DNA from: Stratiolaelaps scimitus
Taxonomy: Eukaryota; Arthropoda; Arachnida; Mesostigmata; Laelapidae
Direction: 5' to 3'
Length of the DNA stretch: 64,000 bases
NCBI GenBank assembly: GCA_019614645.1
Contig: JABWDB010000005.1
Coordinates: 12,020,001-12,084,000, forward strand
In this document: one piece after another, positions 11,101 to 25,300 of the stretch
Layout of the letters: each line of letters starts with the position of its first letter
Numbering within the stretch: the first letter of the stretch is position 1
Position numbers and translations under genes: made by a program
Notes under the pieces: model-generated
Seen by the model: only the letters and a program-made list of their open reading frames with translations
What the model was told of the DNA's origin: nothing
The model's database searches: none

Positions 11101-13090
11101 TCAACCGAACCATCTCTAGTTGCGTATGTTTATTTGAACATAAATATTTAGTGCTCATTCGTGAAATGGATAAATGAAGGAACACGTTTAATCGTCGTAA
11201 TTCAAAAGCGTCACCCACTTGAGAAAAGAGTTAGTTACTTCGTCGACCAGTGCGCTCTTTCGCGTTCCGGCATTCACAACATTGACGCTGGCCCTGACGA
11301 CAACGGTTGTCAGTTGTTTATACCACCATATAGAATATATATATATATATATAATATTATTCCTTCTATAGAGTTAGGAGTCACATTGAAACTGATGCAG
11401 AGCTGGGTCGAGGAGGCAGGCAGACAAATGTGTTGCCCTTGTCGAGATTGACGGGACTGGTTTATCTCTGTTGACGTGCGACTGTCTACACCCGAGGCGG
11501 GTCAGCAGGGAGTCCATATTCATGGGCACGATGCTCAAACCATGCAGGCAATCAACGTTGCAGACCTCTCTCAAGGCAGACCGTTCTGGTCAACGTAAAC
11601 AAGACTAAACGCCACATAAGCACTATGAATGGTTGGTAAATGAGTCGCAGGAACGGTCGTAGGCTCTTCTATTCTCTAGTGTTTACATCTCCCGTGTATG
11701 GTCCCGAATAACGCGAGACCATGCGACGGTTCGTGAAATCCGCCGAGACGCATTGGTCTAAGATACCGCGTGGGATCAACAGACACAACAGACGTTAACG
11801 AGGTCCACTTCTGAGGAACTACGAGCGTGCGATTCTATCAAGAGTGACATTATGAGTTTGGGGGCGCAGGCTAGTGAATTACTATAGCAATAGTTGCTTA
11901 GTGTATTCAGTCCACCATCTCATTAGACAAGAAAGAGAACTTGGGTTCACGACTAAGTCCACCAATACGCGCTACACATATGAACCACCAGGCGGGTGTG
12001 TGTACGGCTTCTTATGAGCGTTAGCAATACTTGCATTTTTATTATATAAATGTGTATTTTTCCTATTTATCTTTGAACTCCAACGAACATATTCATTCGC
12101 CATCATCGCAATCCAATGTAAATTCATTATATGAAACGGTAGCTCTGAAACGACATCTTACGAAGTCGCTTGCTTGGCCCCGCTTTACGAGTGAGGTAGA
12201 GACCATGTCCCGAATGATTGATCCCCGTTGGACCGTTCGCAATCAGGCGTCGCGAACGACTATAGACTACAGTCTACCAAGAGATCAAGTCGTAGCCTCG
12301 TATAAAAATCTTTATGGCTCTATTCGCGGGTAGGACTTCATAGCGGCCAAGCCAAAAAATGAAACGAATCTTATGAATGTCAATATCGGGCGGGTGGGTG
12401 TTATGATTCGCGTTGGACTTGTTCGATCAGCGGCGTCCAGCAGCCGAGGTGGCAGAAACAGGGGGAAAAAGTCGTCAATTGTGCCATTTCAATGCAATTA
12501 CCTGTTTATCCCGCATGATTTGCGGCTTAGCGACGCGCGTATGCATGTGAGATAATAGCCGATAGTGGCCAGTTACTCCTTATTGACATGGGGCGTTTCA
12601 GGCTTCCAAGGTACGCTGCTCGTGAGTCTTACCGTCCCTCGTTAGCATTTCGAACATTTGCGATTGTTCGTCGTGCCTCTTGTTGATGAATCGCCCATTA
12701 GACGAAATCAGTGTGGCCAGCCGATTCTATAATCCGACCGAAGTTCGTAACTCCGCGTTCTGTTCGTGGCGACCAACACATTTGAGCCTTGCCATAGATC
12801 AGGATGTTAATGGATTCTTGGTGAAAGATTGCCGCAACCTGATTACAGTGGACACTGAAATTAATTGACCGTACGGCACCATCCATTCACTTTATGGTCT
12901 ACGATTATCATTTGCACTACGAATGCAGTCTTGTTATATTGTACCAGTTAATTTAGCAACATTGCATTCATATACAGATACATTGCATAATTAATTATTA
13001 ATTTCGGGGAATGGGCCGACCGCGATCTCTTAAGCTTACTTGTTGTTTTCTTGAAAGGAGTACTACCCTCGGAACTACTACCGACGATCA
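11101..13090. other. no gene seen
   Basis: This is unremarkable mixed-composition DNA with one short (TA)n at about 11336-11353. The frames present (up to about 100 codons) carry no motif I recognise and no convincing splice signals. Confidence 0.45.
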
Positions 13091-14110
13091 TTAACCTAAA
13101 TAATGATATAGTACAGATATGATCGGTGCTATTACTGCCAGTTTGTTGTTAGATATATCGACGGCGGGCGTTTTTTCATTGGTCCACCTCTGTCTGATAT
13201 TTCGGTCTGCCAGCCGAACTGTTTTCACGTAACATAGAAGCATATGAGAAGTACGTGTCTCGTGTATCCGGAACGAATGTACGAGACGACCCAATCTCAA
13301 GGCTGGCAAAGTTTCATCATAATAAGATGTGTGAGAGCAGCGCGAAGGAGTGATAAGAAAATTCCCCCTTGATAGGTCATATCGCAAGCGCCTTCTTTGT
13401 CTGCAAAGTCGGTGGGTCGTGGGCTCGTGCGTCATGGAGACGCCGGAGGGCCACTGATGAAGAAGTGGGGTCGAGCACCGAACAGCGAGAAGAAGGAGAG
13501 CAGAGCGACGCCAGGAAGAAAGTCGACCCAGACGCCGCTGCGGCGCGTCTACCGGACGGGGGGGGGGGTCCGGTTTAACCAGAGAGACGTCCTGACTGAC
13601 TCCCGTGCGAACGAGCAACGAAGCAAGGCTGGATGTTAGACTAGAGTCCCAGCTGGTGCAGCAGCTACCAGCAATGGGGCTCATAGCACCGGCCGCGTTG
13701 CCTCTGCCACTCCGAGGCCTTCTCCTCTCCTTTCGAATGTTGGCGGGATGCCAACGAGGAACACGGAACCCCGTCACCCCGCCCTCGGTCTCCATGGATG
13801 GACGACCTGACGCAGGGGAAGGCCGAGCTGAAGCGCAGGCCCACTGATCACGATAGTAGTGTACGCCTGTACTCTCCTGTCGTTCAGGAGCCGCGTCTCG
13901 GTGGAGCCTCGCCGTCGCCGTTCTGGCCGACCGGGCTACCAACTCCGGGCTACCAAATCGAGCCATCGCAAGAAGCGAATGACGTCAGCGGCATTCAGGC
14001 GCCTTGGAAAGACGTGAGACACCGGTTCACTAAGAATAGGTCGTCGCTGACGGCTTCCCGGCAGTTTCTCGTTAGGCGTCGGGCATCGCCCGCCGCCCCA
14101 GATCATCGCC
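13091..14110. other. GC-rich block with a 291-codon frame on the minus strand, unsupported
   Basis: The minus strand is open for 291 codons (13091-13966), and several plus-strand frames of 70-108 codons overlap it. The translation is dominated by Arg, Ser, Thr and Pro, with no domain, signal peptide or membrane segment. All frames are open together because the block is GC-rich, with a G run at 13559-13567. I regard coding as possible but unsupported. Confidence 0.25.
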
Positions 14111-15599
14111 AACACGAAACTTAAAAAAAACACATCCAATTGTTCAGGTGCCGGTCGCAGTCGCAGCAGGTCCACGAAAAAAAAAATCCCCACCCGATGA
14201 ATGTCCACCCACGCGACCGTAGAATAATTATCCTCTGAAGAGCCCCTTTTGACCCGAGTCTTCTTCTGGAAAAAAATCCATATACTATAGGATTTCGTTC
14301 ACCGCTCGGCGCCAACCAGACGTAGTAGAATCACCGCTGCCATCAGTCAGAGCGCACATACGATGACAACATGAATGGATCTTGCTCTCGCAGTCAATTG
14401 CCAGTCGAGTGGCGTAGGCGTTTCACATTCGTTATAGTACGCGAATGGCAAGAGCGTGTTCGTCTGCATACAGCAGGAGGTACGAACAAAATGATTGACG
14501 GCACTATCATCATCATCGTGCCGTAGTAGAATTGATTTTTTGCGCATGAGAGACACGAAGTTCGAGCAATGGCAAACAATGGCTGCGATTGAATAGCGAG
14601 TTCGCGTAGACTACTGAGACTTGTCTGGTAGTTAGCCAATCTAGAACGACGTCGAATCTGGTGAATCAAATGCCTAGCTGGCACTGCTGGAGTTACGCGG
14701 CTGATTGCCAGATCATTTTGTTCGTCTAAAGTTAGTTCGTGTTTTCGCCTTGTTAAGAATCAATGGTCGTAGAGGATGCGATGAAGGCTGGCACATGACG
14801 TTGGGGCCCGTAAATCGAGTGCAAACCAGAAACCATTGGTGAAATATGCTAAGCTGTCTATAGGACTCAAAAACTGTATCCAACCACATTGGACATCTTT
14901 ATCATTAATGGGCCAGAATGTGCTTCATTTATGAACGCACAGATAGTACCCAGAGTAGATCCAGCGGAGAGATGAACCCGCAAGGTTACATTAATCTGAC
15001 TACAGATATAACTATTGAAAGATTCTGAATCGTTGATCGGAAAGCACCAAACTCATCTACTATTAAGTATAACCCTGTGGCTAAAAATATACACATGCAC
15101 ATGCGCCTCGAGAGATATGCACAGTCGTGCTCTGTTCGAGCAGTTACACAATTGTCGAATCCTGTTACGAATAATCTCCCGCTAAGAGCCATGATCTACA
15201 TGTATCTTTACCTGTCGAAGGTTGAAACCTATTTGCATTGCTTACCGAAGTCACGTAATCATACATATCAGTTCAGGAGTGTAACTAGAAAAATTAATGA
15301 TTTAATATATCGATGTTTCAAGCTCACTCCGGACCAACTCTTATCTACCGATTTGGATATGCAACAGTCTCGCACATTGCGCTGCGCCTCGCTCGACGGA
15401 CTCCCCTATGAAAGCTCGTGACCAGGCGACGACCTCGACTCTTCCAGCCTTTGACACGGCTTCGAACACGTGGACATATCCATGCGATACAATCATTGTA
15501 ATAACATTCATTTAACTATGCTTAAGACCGAACAAGACCCACCTACTAAACAGTTGCCCTGATAAAATATCTACGAATAGTTAGTCACCGATGTTTCTG
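14111..15599. other. no gene seen
   Basis: This holds short poly-A tracts at 14123-14130 and 14176-14185 and no repeat of note. No frame has recognisable protein character. Confidence 0.45.
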
Positions 15600-18500
15600 T
15601 CCACTTACCTGAAAGACAACGGTTGCTCCCTCTGCAGCAGCTTCTTTTTCCGTGGAAGGTGCTTTCTCCAGTGTCAACTACCGCCGGACCGCTGGCTTGG
15701 CTGACGCTAGCTCTAGTCTTTTGTTTCCGTCGCCGCCGCCGCCGCGGGCCAACGACACACCGGTTTTGGCGTTTCGCCGAGTCAGCAGACGCGAATGAGC
15801 GATATGCTACGCTACGCTTCGATATGCGTCGATGCGCGCGTGTCCACACAAACAAACAAATATAGCAAAGAGCTCTTAGAGCCAACAATGGCTGCAATAG
15901 CAGCAGCTACAGCAATAGCAGCAATAGATATTGTTCTATATCACAGATTCGCTCCGCGCTTCGCTTTATCGTTTCTCGGCTCCGTGCACCGCGCTCGTCT
16001 CGTCCGTTTCTATGTCTCGCTGTCTGCCTATCTCTCTCTCTCTGTCTCTCACTGTCTCCCTCGCCCGCTCTCTATCTCTCTCTCTCTTTCTTTCTCGAGT
16101 GTTGTCGTTTTCTTCCGGTCCGCTGCTGTGGCGGTAACAGCGGTCTTTCCTCGCACTTCTTTATTTCCTCTTCGCTCCCGCTCTTGATCCTTCCTCAGTC
16201 TTGCTTAACGGCGCCAACTACTTCTCTACCGAACTCGTTCAACTGTCAGTGTCGTGTCGGTATATGTCGTCGCTCCGCCCGACAGCACATATGCGCGCGC
16301 CTTATGCACTATCGGCGGTATGGTGGTGATGCCGCAGCCGTCGAGACGTAACAACGCAGCACGCCGACACAGCCTCGACTGCTGGAGTATTGGGACGTGG
16401 GGATGGCCTAGCTACGAGAGGATGCGGCGATGTTCAGCGGATGTCAACCTAGCTCGTTGTGCGGCTACCGTCTCGCTTTGTCTGTCGTGTTCCTCAGGGC
16501 GCAGGGGGGAGGGGGGGTCGTGGTGAGGGGCAAGAAGATCTGACACCGGAGCGGGGAGCAGGAGTCCACAGGCGAGGCAGCGCTCGTGAGAGCAGCCCAT
16601 CCCTCCGGTAGCGTATCGCATTGCATCGCGTCGCCGACGTCGTCACGGCCGTGGCGCCACTCTCGACCGACCGCAGTCGCGCGCCACCACCGGTGGAAAG
16701 GGACAGGACGGGAAACGGCTTGCTCAGCAAGGGAAACTGTCCTTCCACCAAAGCCAGAGGGCGCCACAGGTTGCTGTTTCGGAGGACATCTCGCTCGCTT
16801 GTCCCTCCGCGTTCGTCCCTCTCCACAAGCGAACTGCGCTGCTAGAGAGAGGAAGCGCGGAAGAAAATCATGGGGAGAATAGGAAAAATTGGAGCAAACC
16901 GACAAAATGACCCGATAAGCGTCGGCTGGAGTAGGCCACGCTTCGGGAACGACTGGTTGGCAGTATCCGCGTGGTAGTATTGTAGTTCTCCTTTCGCTTT
17001 CGATTTTTTAGTGCTTGCTTGTGCGGTTGTGCCCCCCCCCTCCTTCGAACCCCCCTTCGGCCCCCCGGACCCCCGGCGTCCCGTCGATCGTCGTTGTATG
17101 CTCCTTACGATCTTCGTTTCGCTCTTTCCTAAGACCCGCGCCCTCGCTCCGTGCTACCCTGTCCCTCGTTGCTCGTAGAGTGCAAAGAGGCGCGCAAAAG
17201 TAGACTGTTGCGCTTTGTCGACGTTTGACCTCGCCTGCTGCCAACGCTTGCAGAAGCCGGTCCCGGCGCCGATGCTGCAAGGTCCCGGCGCCCTAGCCAC
17301 ACAACCCCCAACGCCAGCGGCCGCAAGACTCGAATGCCAGCCGTTCCTTACCCTCGCTACGCTGTTATAGATGAATCATGGTCATTCGCCTCCAAGTCGT
17401 AACGGTCGTAAAGTTTGTCGTGGCGGACACAGCAGAAAAGTCTGCGTCCGTGGACGCATTATAGTAGTCAACAAAGGGGGGGGGAGGGAGAGAGGAGACT
17501 GGGTGGTTGTATCCGAGACAACGCTGGCCATCTTGTCCGCTGGTGTTGGTGTATTGCCGTACAACTTCTGGGTGAGCAGCTATGATCGGTGCGCACTTGA
17601 CTGACAGATGGAACACCAGTGAAAAAGGGGTACAACGAAATAGTGTAGATGGATCTTATATAGCTTTTCGTCAAAACAAGTGTTCTTATTATGTTCGTTG
17701 GAAATAAATCAATTTTAATTGTAGCCGTGAAGCGCTAAAATCTAATTTAGTGCTGCATGTAACTAGATAGAAATTAGGGAGAAATTCGTAACGTCTTAGC
17801 AGGGCTTGTTGTAGCTGGCGGCGGATTCCTCCTTAAAACTTTCCTATCCTCGAAGGCATGTAGCGTTTTATCCGCCAAATTGGGCTGCAAAGTTTCACAC
17901 ATAGAGTAAGCTTGTATGTAGCTTCGAACGATCTGTATCCTATTGTTTTAATTGGGGATTTGGGAATTGAATATTACTAAGTGCTACGTGATCACTTGAT
18001 TCCGAGCTATTCGTTGGCGAGCCGAGGGGAACAGTTAATCCGGGAAGGATCAGGTCTAGGATTAACATTAAATGGACGCTAAAGTGCGATGAATTGGTGC
18101 GAGATTAATTAAACAGGGTCGTATTGTTGTTGCCACGTTATTTCTCGTCAAATATTATATATAGCGAGTCCGGTTTCGATAGTTCTCGCTTCTGGGTACT
18201 AATTGAAACTGTCTTCGGGCGAACCATACGATGTGTAGTTAGTGCCAAATTATGATCATGCCCAACTGGACAAAGGGGACACTTCCTTACAGAGTCAATT
18301 GTCACTCGGTCGGGTAACTCGGGTTCAAATGTTTGCATTTACTTGTGTCAATCTCATTTTTCATGTCCATTTGTTGCTGCTGATGGAAAACCGACAGTCG
18401 CGCCACCTTGTCCTACAAAACTAAACGAAGTTCACACAGTTTCAATTGACTTGTTGACCGAAACTACGAGATGATATTCGAACTATTCGCTGTTCGGTGT

Positions 18501-20200
18501 GCTTTATTTCGTTTAACATCGGTAAACTTTATCTATACTCTCATATTGTACTGTACTTAAAATGGTCAATTATTTATTCTCGAGATATTATCGCGTCTTG
18601 TTCTAATCTAACCATTTGCTCTGCCTGTGGCCTTCCCCGCAACAGTTCGACAACCTTTCGTTGAAGCAAACGTGCAAGCATTGTTTACCATCTGCCTTAT
18701 TTATCATGCAACAATTCCCCGGGTCTCTCCCCGCGTTTCCGCAATACCATCCATTTTCTAGGATCGTATCATTCATACGATACGAAGCGTTTCGACAACA
18801 CTTCGTTTTTTAGCAGTCCAGAGACCGTTATACAAAAGACTATATTTCAACGCTCTGCTTGCAGGCCTGGACCACTTCTTTCGGAATCCCTTTCGCTTTT
18901 AACGCGAGGCTGAGCCGCGCCTACCCGAACCGACGCTGGCGGGTATATATGGTGGTATGGCACGGTGTTCGCTCTCGTTTGAGCAAGGCGGCGGGCTGGG
19001 GTCACCGAGGGGCGCTAGTTGTGGCTGCTCGCGTTTCAAGACTTCGTTTCTAACTGAGGAAATGGTATGCTTCCCTTCTGTGAGGCGCGGCGGGGCCGGC
19101 CGTGGCTTCGACGACAGTCGCCGTTGCAGCAGCACCAGCTTCAGCCACTGTTCTGAAGTTTCTCCGGCAGCAGCAGAAGCTGCAGAAGTCGAGACCTTTC
19201 CTTTCCGCTCTTAACAACGCACTGTGTCACTGCCTGACTAGTACTAGTTCTCCGGCGCCAGCCAAGCCTCCAGACGAACGAAGGCAAAAGGGGGGACATT
19301 GCTCGAATTGAGGTGGAAGTGTACTTAATTCTCACTCATCCGCGGCCCGGTCGCCGGACGAGCTGGCAAGCGCACTGGTGAGCGGTTCAACAACGGTGGG
19401 GGCGGTAGCAGCAGCGGGCTTAACGAGCACGCATACCTCACCTTGGCCTGCTGTAGCGACTTCGGCAGCGAGAGCAGCACGCTAGTGAGCACACTGAAAG
19501 AGTGCTGATCGAAGCAGCGCCGGGAAGCTGACGGCCCTGGCCCTTAGCGCCAGCAGCAGCGCCGAGAGATGAGAACGAGCCCGCACAAGCAGCTAAGCCC
19601 GAGCACTATACCGCCACCACCAACCGTAGTGGTAGGGTATTGCGCCTGGCCGAGGACCGGGGACAGGTTGGGGTCGAGGAGGATTCTTAGCCACTGTTCT
19701 ACCTACGAAAGGAGACGCGTCCGCCCGCTTAGCCTTCTTCTGTATGAGGCTCGCAGCACCGCCTCTTAGACTTTTGCTTTGACGATCGGCGCCCGCGTGC
19801 CCGCAAAGCCTCGGTCCGTAACGGGCCTAGGCTAGAGAGTTCGAGGGGGTCGATGGGGATCAAAGGGCTGTGGGGGCGTCAGATCAAGTCGCCTTCGAAA
19901 CGAGCGACGGGTTTGCTGCCGGATACGACACACATTATCGGGAAACAGCCTTTGCCTCCCCCCCTGCAATTCCCCCGCAAACTCCCACAGAATTTACCCA
20001 TTTTACTTCGGGGCTCAACGGCCGGTTCGCGTTACTTCCCCGATCCGCCCTCTTTTATCCGTTCGTTCGACAGGACGCCGCCCTCCGAACAGGCAGCGAT
20101 CGGTAGGTTGGCTATATTTTAAACTTTGCGACTTGGTCTTAAGACTTGAACCTCAATACCTCGAGACAGCAGCAGCAGCAGCAGAACCAAGGGTGCGAAC
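15600..20200. other. GC-rich, microsatellite-dense block; possible CpG/promoter-type region, no exon identified
   Basis: The block is rich in CpG and simple repeats: CCGCCGCCGCCGC near 15729-15745, (GCAATA)-type repeats at about 15890-15930, a long CT tract at 16027-16106, C-rich runs at 17030-17085, a G run at 17468-17482, and (CAG)6 at about 20168-20186. Frames up to about 146 codons occur on both strands at once. Such blocks can hold promoters and 5' UTRs of large genes, but I see no acceptor/donor pair joined to a recognisable peptide. Confidence 0.35.
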
Positions 20201-23200
20201 CGAGCCCACCGCTATCACGATCGCTACCCACACCGATGAACCCGTGGATAGCCTCCCTGATAGGCTTTTTTCGCCGGTGATAGGGAGCTGGTTGAGATGC
20301 CGGGCATGCAAAGTGGCCTCTTTGCCTACCAAACTGGAGTTGCTTAACATCAGCGTGATAGCACGGAGGAGTTGTGCATGTCTGTGTTCTCGCTGGTATA
20401 AAGCAAGCATAGCAGTCGTGGCAACTGATCAGGTGGTATTCGAAGTGTTTCGCATAAACTATAAGTGAGGACGATATTAAGTTCCTTTTGCGTTACGTTG
20501 ATAACAAAAATCCTGCCGAGAATTCGTCCGAGAATGCAGGTGTCGCTAACTCTAGATCAGAAAATTTCGTAGGAGAGCGACATCGATGCATTCATTTACT
20601 TAACATCATTCCCTGCTAATTGACCCCACGAACTGATTGCTGTTCTTTGAATATTTGGTTTTTATCGATGCAAAAAAGCTCACTAAACAGGGTTCTCTGT
20701 AGCTGAATCGGTTTCTCACCGTATGCGAGAGAGTGACCTTTAGATGAGATCCTAGGATGGAAACACGTGCAAAAATTGAGTTAAGACTAATGCCAAGGCG
20801 TGCCGGCATCTAGCATGTGTTAAGGATCAGCATAGACAAACTGCAATTACAGTTGAGCAAGTTGAATAAGCAATGGAGAGTAGAGATGCAAGTATCGCAA
20901 TACACAAGGCAAACCTGTTGATTTAGACTGCAGGGAAAATAATGAAATATCAGTTGGTCGAATGTGTATAGGAATGTGCGGAGAATGTTCCAGGATCGCT
21001 CTATTGAACATTAATAAGAATTGGCAAAAACATTTGACTATTAATACATTTGACTTATTTCTGTTAATTGTTTAATTAGCTGAGGAATTTCTCATCTGGT
21101 TTCGCAAGTTCCACCCTTCGCTAACTGAGAAAGGTGTCGTTTCGGAAAACCAAATTTCTTCAAAAAAGAGTCCAACGTTAGCAATCTCGAGGAATATCTC
21201 CTGCGAAAACTGGTCTAGCCAGTTCCTGGTCTAGCCCACCTATACTCCCAGACTGAGACCAGACAAAGAACGGTTTACTAAACTGCTTTGATTTGTTACA
21301 CGAATTCTCCAAATTCACCACCAGTGACAGCAGTGGACGGTTTAATCTAATCAACACTCTGGTGTCCCGCTGTGCTCGCATTGACAAAATCGTTTAAAAT
21401 TGGTCGTAAGTGCGTCATATCTCTTTTGTTACTAGCTAATACTGATCTACATACAAATTGATTGAACCGACGCTGAACTAGTGAAGTAAAAACTTTTCGA
21501 TCAAAGATATCCGACTCAGTAGACGAGGAGGTGCCTAAAAAGTCCACATTGTGGCAAGCAAACATGGCCATCCTGAAAACATTGATAAGGGTGCCTATGG
21601 TAAAGCTACATCAAGACGACGATCGACAATTAAAAATCTCAATAGTAAATGGAGCCAAAAGTAGATTAAGGTTTACGCGATTGCCGCATACCGCATTTGT
21701 GCATCGCTTTTTGACGACATATTAATACATTGAGGTGAACCTAGCCGCTGCTTCAGTAGTGGATTTGTTTTCTCAACGAGGTCACACGATACCTATCATC
21801 CGTCCGGAAGGCTCGTCGAAGTTCTGAATGAAATCCTGACTGTGGGTCGGCCTCTCTAAGTTATCGCGGGAACAGTCAAGGCTCTCCTCAGCAAGAGGCT
21901 GCTGTGGGTGAAACAAGATCACCAGCTATGGATGAAGTTGCAGAGGTATGGGCCTGAGCCGAGTCCGACCTACGCTCGGGCTCGGGAGAGCGGGGTCTGG
22001 GGAGGTGGCTAACCCAGCCAGGGGTCCGGGGGCCTGTTGGATGTTGGCAAAGGCCAAGGGATGTGGAATTCAGAATGGCGCGGGGTCGGATCGGGTTACA
22101 GAGGACTGCGCTGCGTGGACGGACAGAGTAGACCTAACAGCACGGCAATGAAAGGGCCCAAACGGTCACTGGGAGAGCCGTCTCCATCTGATGGAGCACA
22201 ATGGAGTCTCTCCTCGATGCACCTACCTTACGATGTCTTGGATCTGCGCAAACTGAAATTCGTCCATCCAGAACCCCCTTCGTTTACGACTGGCTGCCTG
22301 GCTGACTGATGCAGTCGCGATTGTTTGTGATGCTTCGACGACTTCAATAGGGCTATAGCAATTCGAGCATTGCAATCTTCTCACAAGGACGGGACGACGT
22401 CGCACAGGGTGAAACATCTTCGTGTCGATTTGTCTTGATACCTATCTTTCCTTCTCTCTCTCTCGATGGAAAGAAAGAAGAAACACAAGGGTATTCCTTC
22501 CTAGTTATTATTCTAAACCGAATTGACAATCAAAATAAAAGTCTCTCTCTCTCTCTCTCTCACCCACGTAGTCATTCTTCAACTATTGCACAAGTCAAGA
22601 GTGTAGATCTTGTGAGGAACAGGTGAAGCCGTCGACGAGTGTGCATAATGCTTCAAGGCGAATGGAAGCATCGGGCGCAGTCAGGTAAGCTAGTCTACGA
22701 AAGTTACGAACTTCGGCTGGCTTTGCTGCCGAGCTGTGCTGACTCCCTCTCGCAGAGAAAGCGAGAGAGAGAGAGATGAACTGCGGCCGGCGTCCAAGAA
22801 ACTGCTTCCGAGGCAGAGCGAGCGGTCGGTCTCCATGAAGCGGCTTTCCTCTCATGCTGAAGCTTATCTCCGAGCCTACAGCTACCAACTACCCGCTGAA
22901 GTCAGAACGGGGCTCGGGTAATCTCATAAAGTGCTTAATTGTGCTTTTAGACGCTCGAAAAAAATAAGTCCGAAGTAAATTGCATTTCAACTATTGGTTC
23001 TCCATCAGCGACTCATCGGCGTAGGTTGCTGTCACCATCAAATGCGTATTAAAGCACTTGCCATATTTCCACCCCCCACAAGGGACGCTATTAGCAATAT
23101 ATGATTGAAATGACGAAATATATAAAAATAATAATATCACTATTATTATTATCGTGTCAACGAAAACTCACTTGCTCAAAACTGATTAAATTAGTTTGAG

Positions 23201-24025
23201 CGTATACCAAAGGTTTTGCTGAGAGCTAGTCGGATATCGTTGTTGCGCGCGCGTGCTCTACTATAGTCGAAGCGGCACATAGGAACCCAGCCCATCAACT
23301 AAAAACTAAATAAAGAGTTCTAATAGCCTTATGAATACAGGAAAATAATCAACGATCTAAGTAAGCACCCTTTCATTGGATCGTTTATGGGCAGTTCGAC
23401 AAAAAACACCAGAGCGGAAGCCTCATCTAAATCAGGGGTAAATCTGTTATCAGAATTAAATAAGAAAAGCATGATTGTGTACACTAGTGTTTACTATACA
23501 TACATTTAGGTTGATCCATCTCAAAAGCCTAAGTGCATATCAGTAGGTGATTAACGTCTAAACGATCGCGTAGAGGAGCTAAAGTTTTCGCTCTCGGTCA
23601 AATTTTCATGAATTCCTAAAAATGATACTCCAGTAATTTGCTCCAGAACTTTCTCTTCTTAAGTACTAAACGCCAATTTCCCATTGTTCTCGACCCTGAT
23701 CGCACAAATTCTATCAACTTTCGTCCCATTGAGAAAGAGCTCGAGAATCGTCAACAATTGGCTGACCAACCTCGTGGGTTTGAGGTCAGCACCTCATCTA
23801 ATAGAGAGTCGTCTATTTTCTAGAATATGTACAACTGGCGTCCGATTGTAATCGACACAGTTTTCATTAATACAAGCAAATGCGAGTGTATGACCCTGAA
23901 TTTGTCAAATGCATTATACTTTCTACCAGAACTGGTATCATGTTCTGCTTGCACGGCGAACATTTGCATGTAGTTTCTTCCACCCCCTATGACAGGAACA
24001 GAGGGCACTACATATCTAAACACAC

Positions 24026-24028
<3 letters not shown>
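20201..24028. other. no gene seen; mixed DNA
   Basis: No supported exon. Simple sequence includes (CT)n at 22541-22561, (GA)n at about 22757-22776 and an (ATT)-type run near 23140-23152. The plus strand at about 23758-23815 (GGCTGACCAACCTCGTGGGTTTGAG and on; read as two parts) loosely resembles a reversed tRNA T-arm and may be an old SINE remnant, but it is too weak to annotate separately. Confidence 0.4.

Positions 24029-24084
<56 letters not shown>
24029..24084. repeat. (TA)28 microsatellite
   Basis: This is an uninterrupted alternating TA run of about 56 nt, one of the two longest pure dinucleotide tracts in the window. Confidence 0.95.
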
Positions 24085-24086
<2 letters not shown>

Positions 24087-24179
24087 TAATTCGCCAGTGC
24101 TTGACGGCAGGCAGGCTCAAAGTTGTGTTGAATGGTCTGTCTGTCTGGACGGGATGACGCGAACAGCACATCTGTCCCA

Positions 24180-25300
24180 ACATCTCTATTTTCTCTCTCT
24201 CTCTCTCTCTTCCGTTCCCCGCTCCCACGATCAAACAACCACCACAGCGTCGAGAAAATAAAGGAATATAGGGTGAACAACAAAGCAGTAGCAGCAATAG
24301 CCACTCATTCATTGATTCATTGTCAGCAGAGAAGCAATCGAGATTCGAATGAAGAAATCGTGCCGTACAGCAAACACGAGTACGGCCGCGTTGCCAGCCG
24401 AGATGACGGAGTGTGGCTCGATCGCAGCAGGTTCCGTTGTTTGGTTGGGAGCGGGTCGTCGATTCGTTCCTTCTGGTGGCGGCCGTTGTCGCTGCTGCCG
24501 CCGCTGCCTCCGCCTCCGCCGCGTAGGCGCACTGCATGTAAATGTCCGCATGTCTACGACGACGGTAGGTGAGACAGAGCGAACTCGCTGTTGAGCTCCC
24601 TAGAGCTTCTCGCACGAGCATTACTCATTCGTCGGCGCGCGCGCTCGTGGGGTGTCTTCGACGCGGTGGCATCGACGGCCAGAGAGAAGGGGATTCCTTC
24701 GGGGAGGAATAGCGTGGCAAATTTCGGCGGCGAGAAACAGAGACAGAGAGACAGAGAAAGAGAGGCTGAGAGATTGACGGGCAAACATCACCAGGGGACG
24801 GTGGGGGTGCGCGTGGGGCATCGACCAACGCAACAGCTTCGGCGGTTGCCCTCCTGGTGAATGCCACAACGAAGCGAGTAGGACGGCCATTGAACGGACG
24901 AGATGACGACAAAAAGGGGCCGACCGACATCGATGGAAGCGGGGTGGGATTTTTGCTGCTTGTTTGCTCCTTCTCTGTGAAGAACGAATCTACCCTGTGT
25001 TTGTCGCAGGCTCAATGGCGCGTTCGATGCTGCTCAATGGTGCCTCACTTGCACAGACCACCGTTCCGAGATGGATTAGACGTGGGTTGGGCGGCGGCGG
25101 CGGCGGCCGGCGAGCATCGTGCACTACTGAACTCGCGGCTGCAATCGGCCCTTACGTGTACCAAGTGAAGGGAAGACTGCTGCGGCACCTGCGACCATCG
25201 CTGGCCAACCTGGTGTACCAGTGTGCTCTTGTCGCTGTTAGCTGATGTCTTTGCCTTGCTCGTTTTCCCACACACCTTCGATGATAGAAGATAACACCAC
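24180..25300. other. GC-rich block with CT, GA and GGC repeats; possible short first exon
   Basis: The block holds (CT)n at 24190-24211, CCGCCGC/CGCCTCC runs at about 24498-24522, GA-rich sequence at 24738-24775 and (GGC)n at 25092-25109. A plus-strand frame from an ATG at 25015 to a TGA at 25243 follows an acceptor-like TGTGTTTGTCGCAG. It encodes a 76-residue peptide with a poly-Gly stretch and no family I recognise. I do not call it a gene, but it is the best-looking frame of this block. Confidence 0.2.

Noticed and set aside
13091..13966. 291-codon open frame on the minus strand as a gene
   Set aside because: The block is GC-rich, several frames on the other strand are open over the same bases, and the translation is Arg/Ser/Thr/Pro-rich with no domain or splice context.
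24016..24621. 201-codon minus frame with an (IY)n tail
   Set aside because: The tail is translation of the (TA)28 microsatellite, and the rest is Ala/Arg low-complexity sequence with overlapping open frames.
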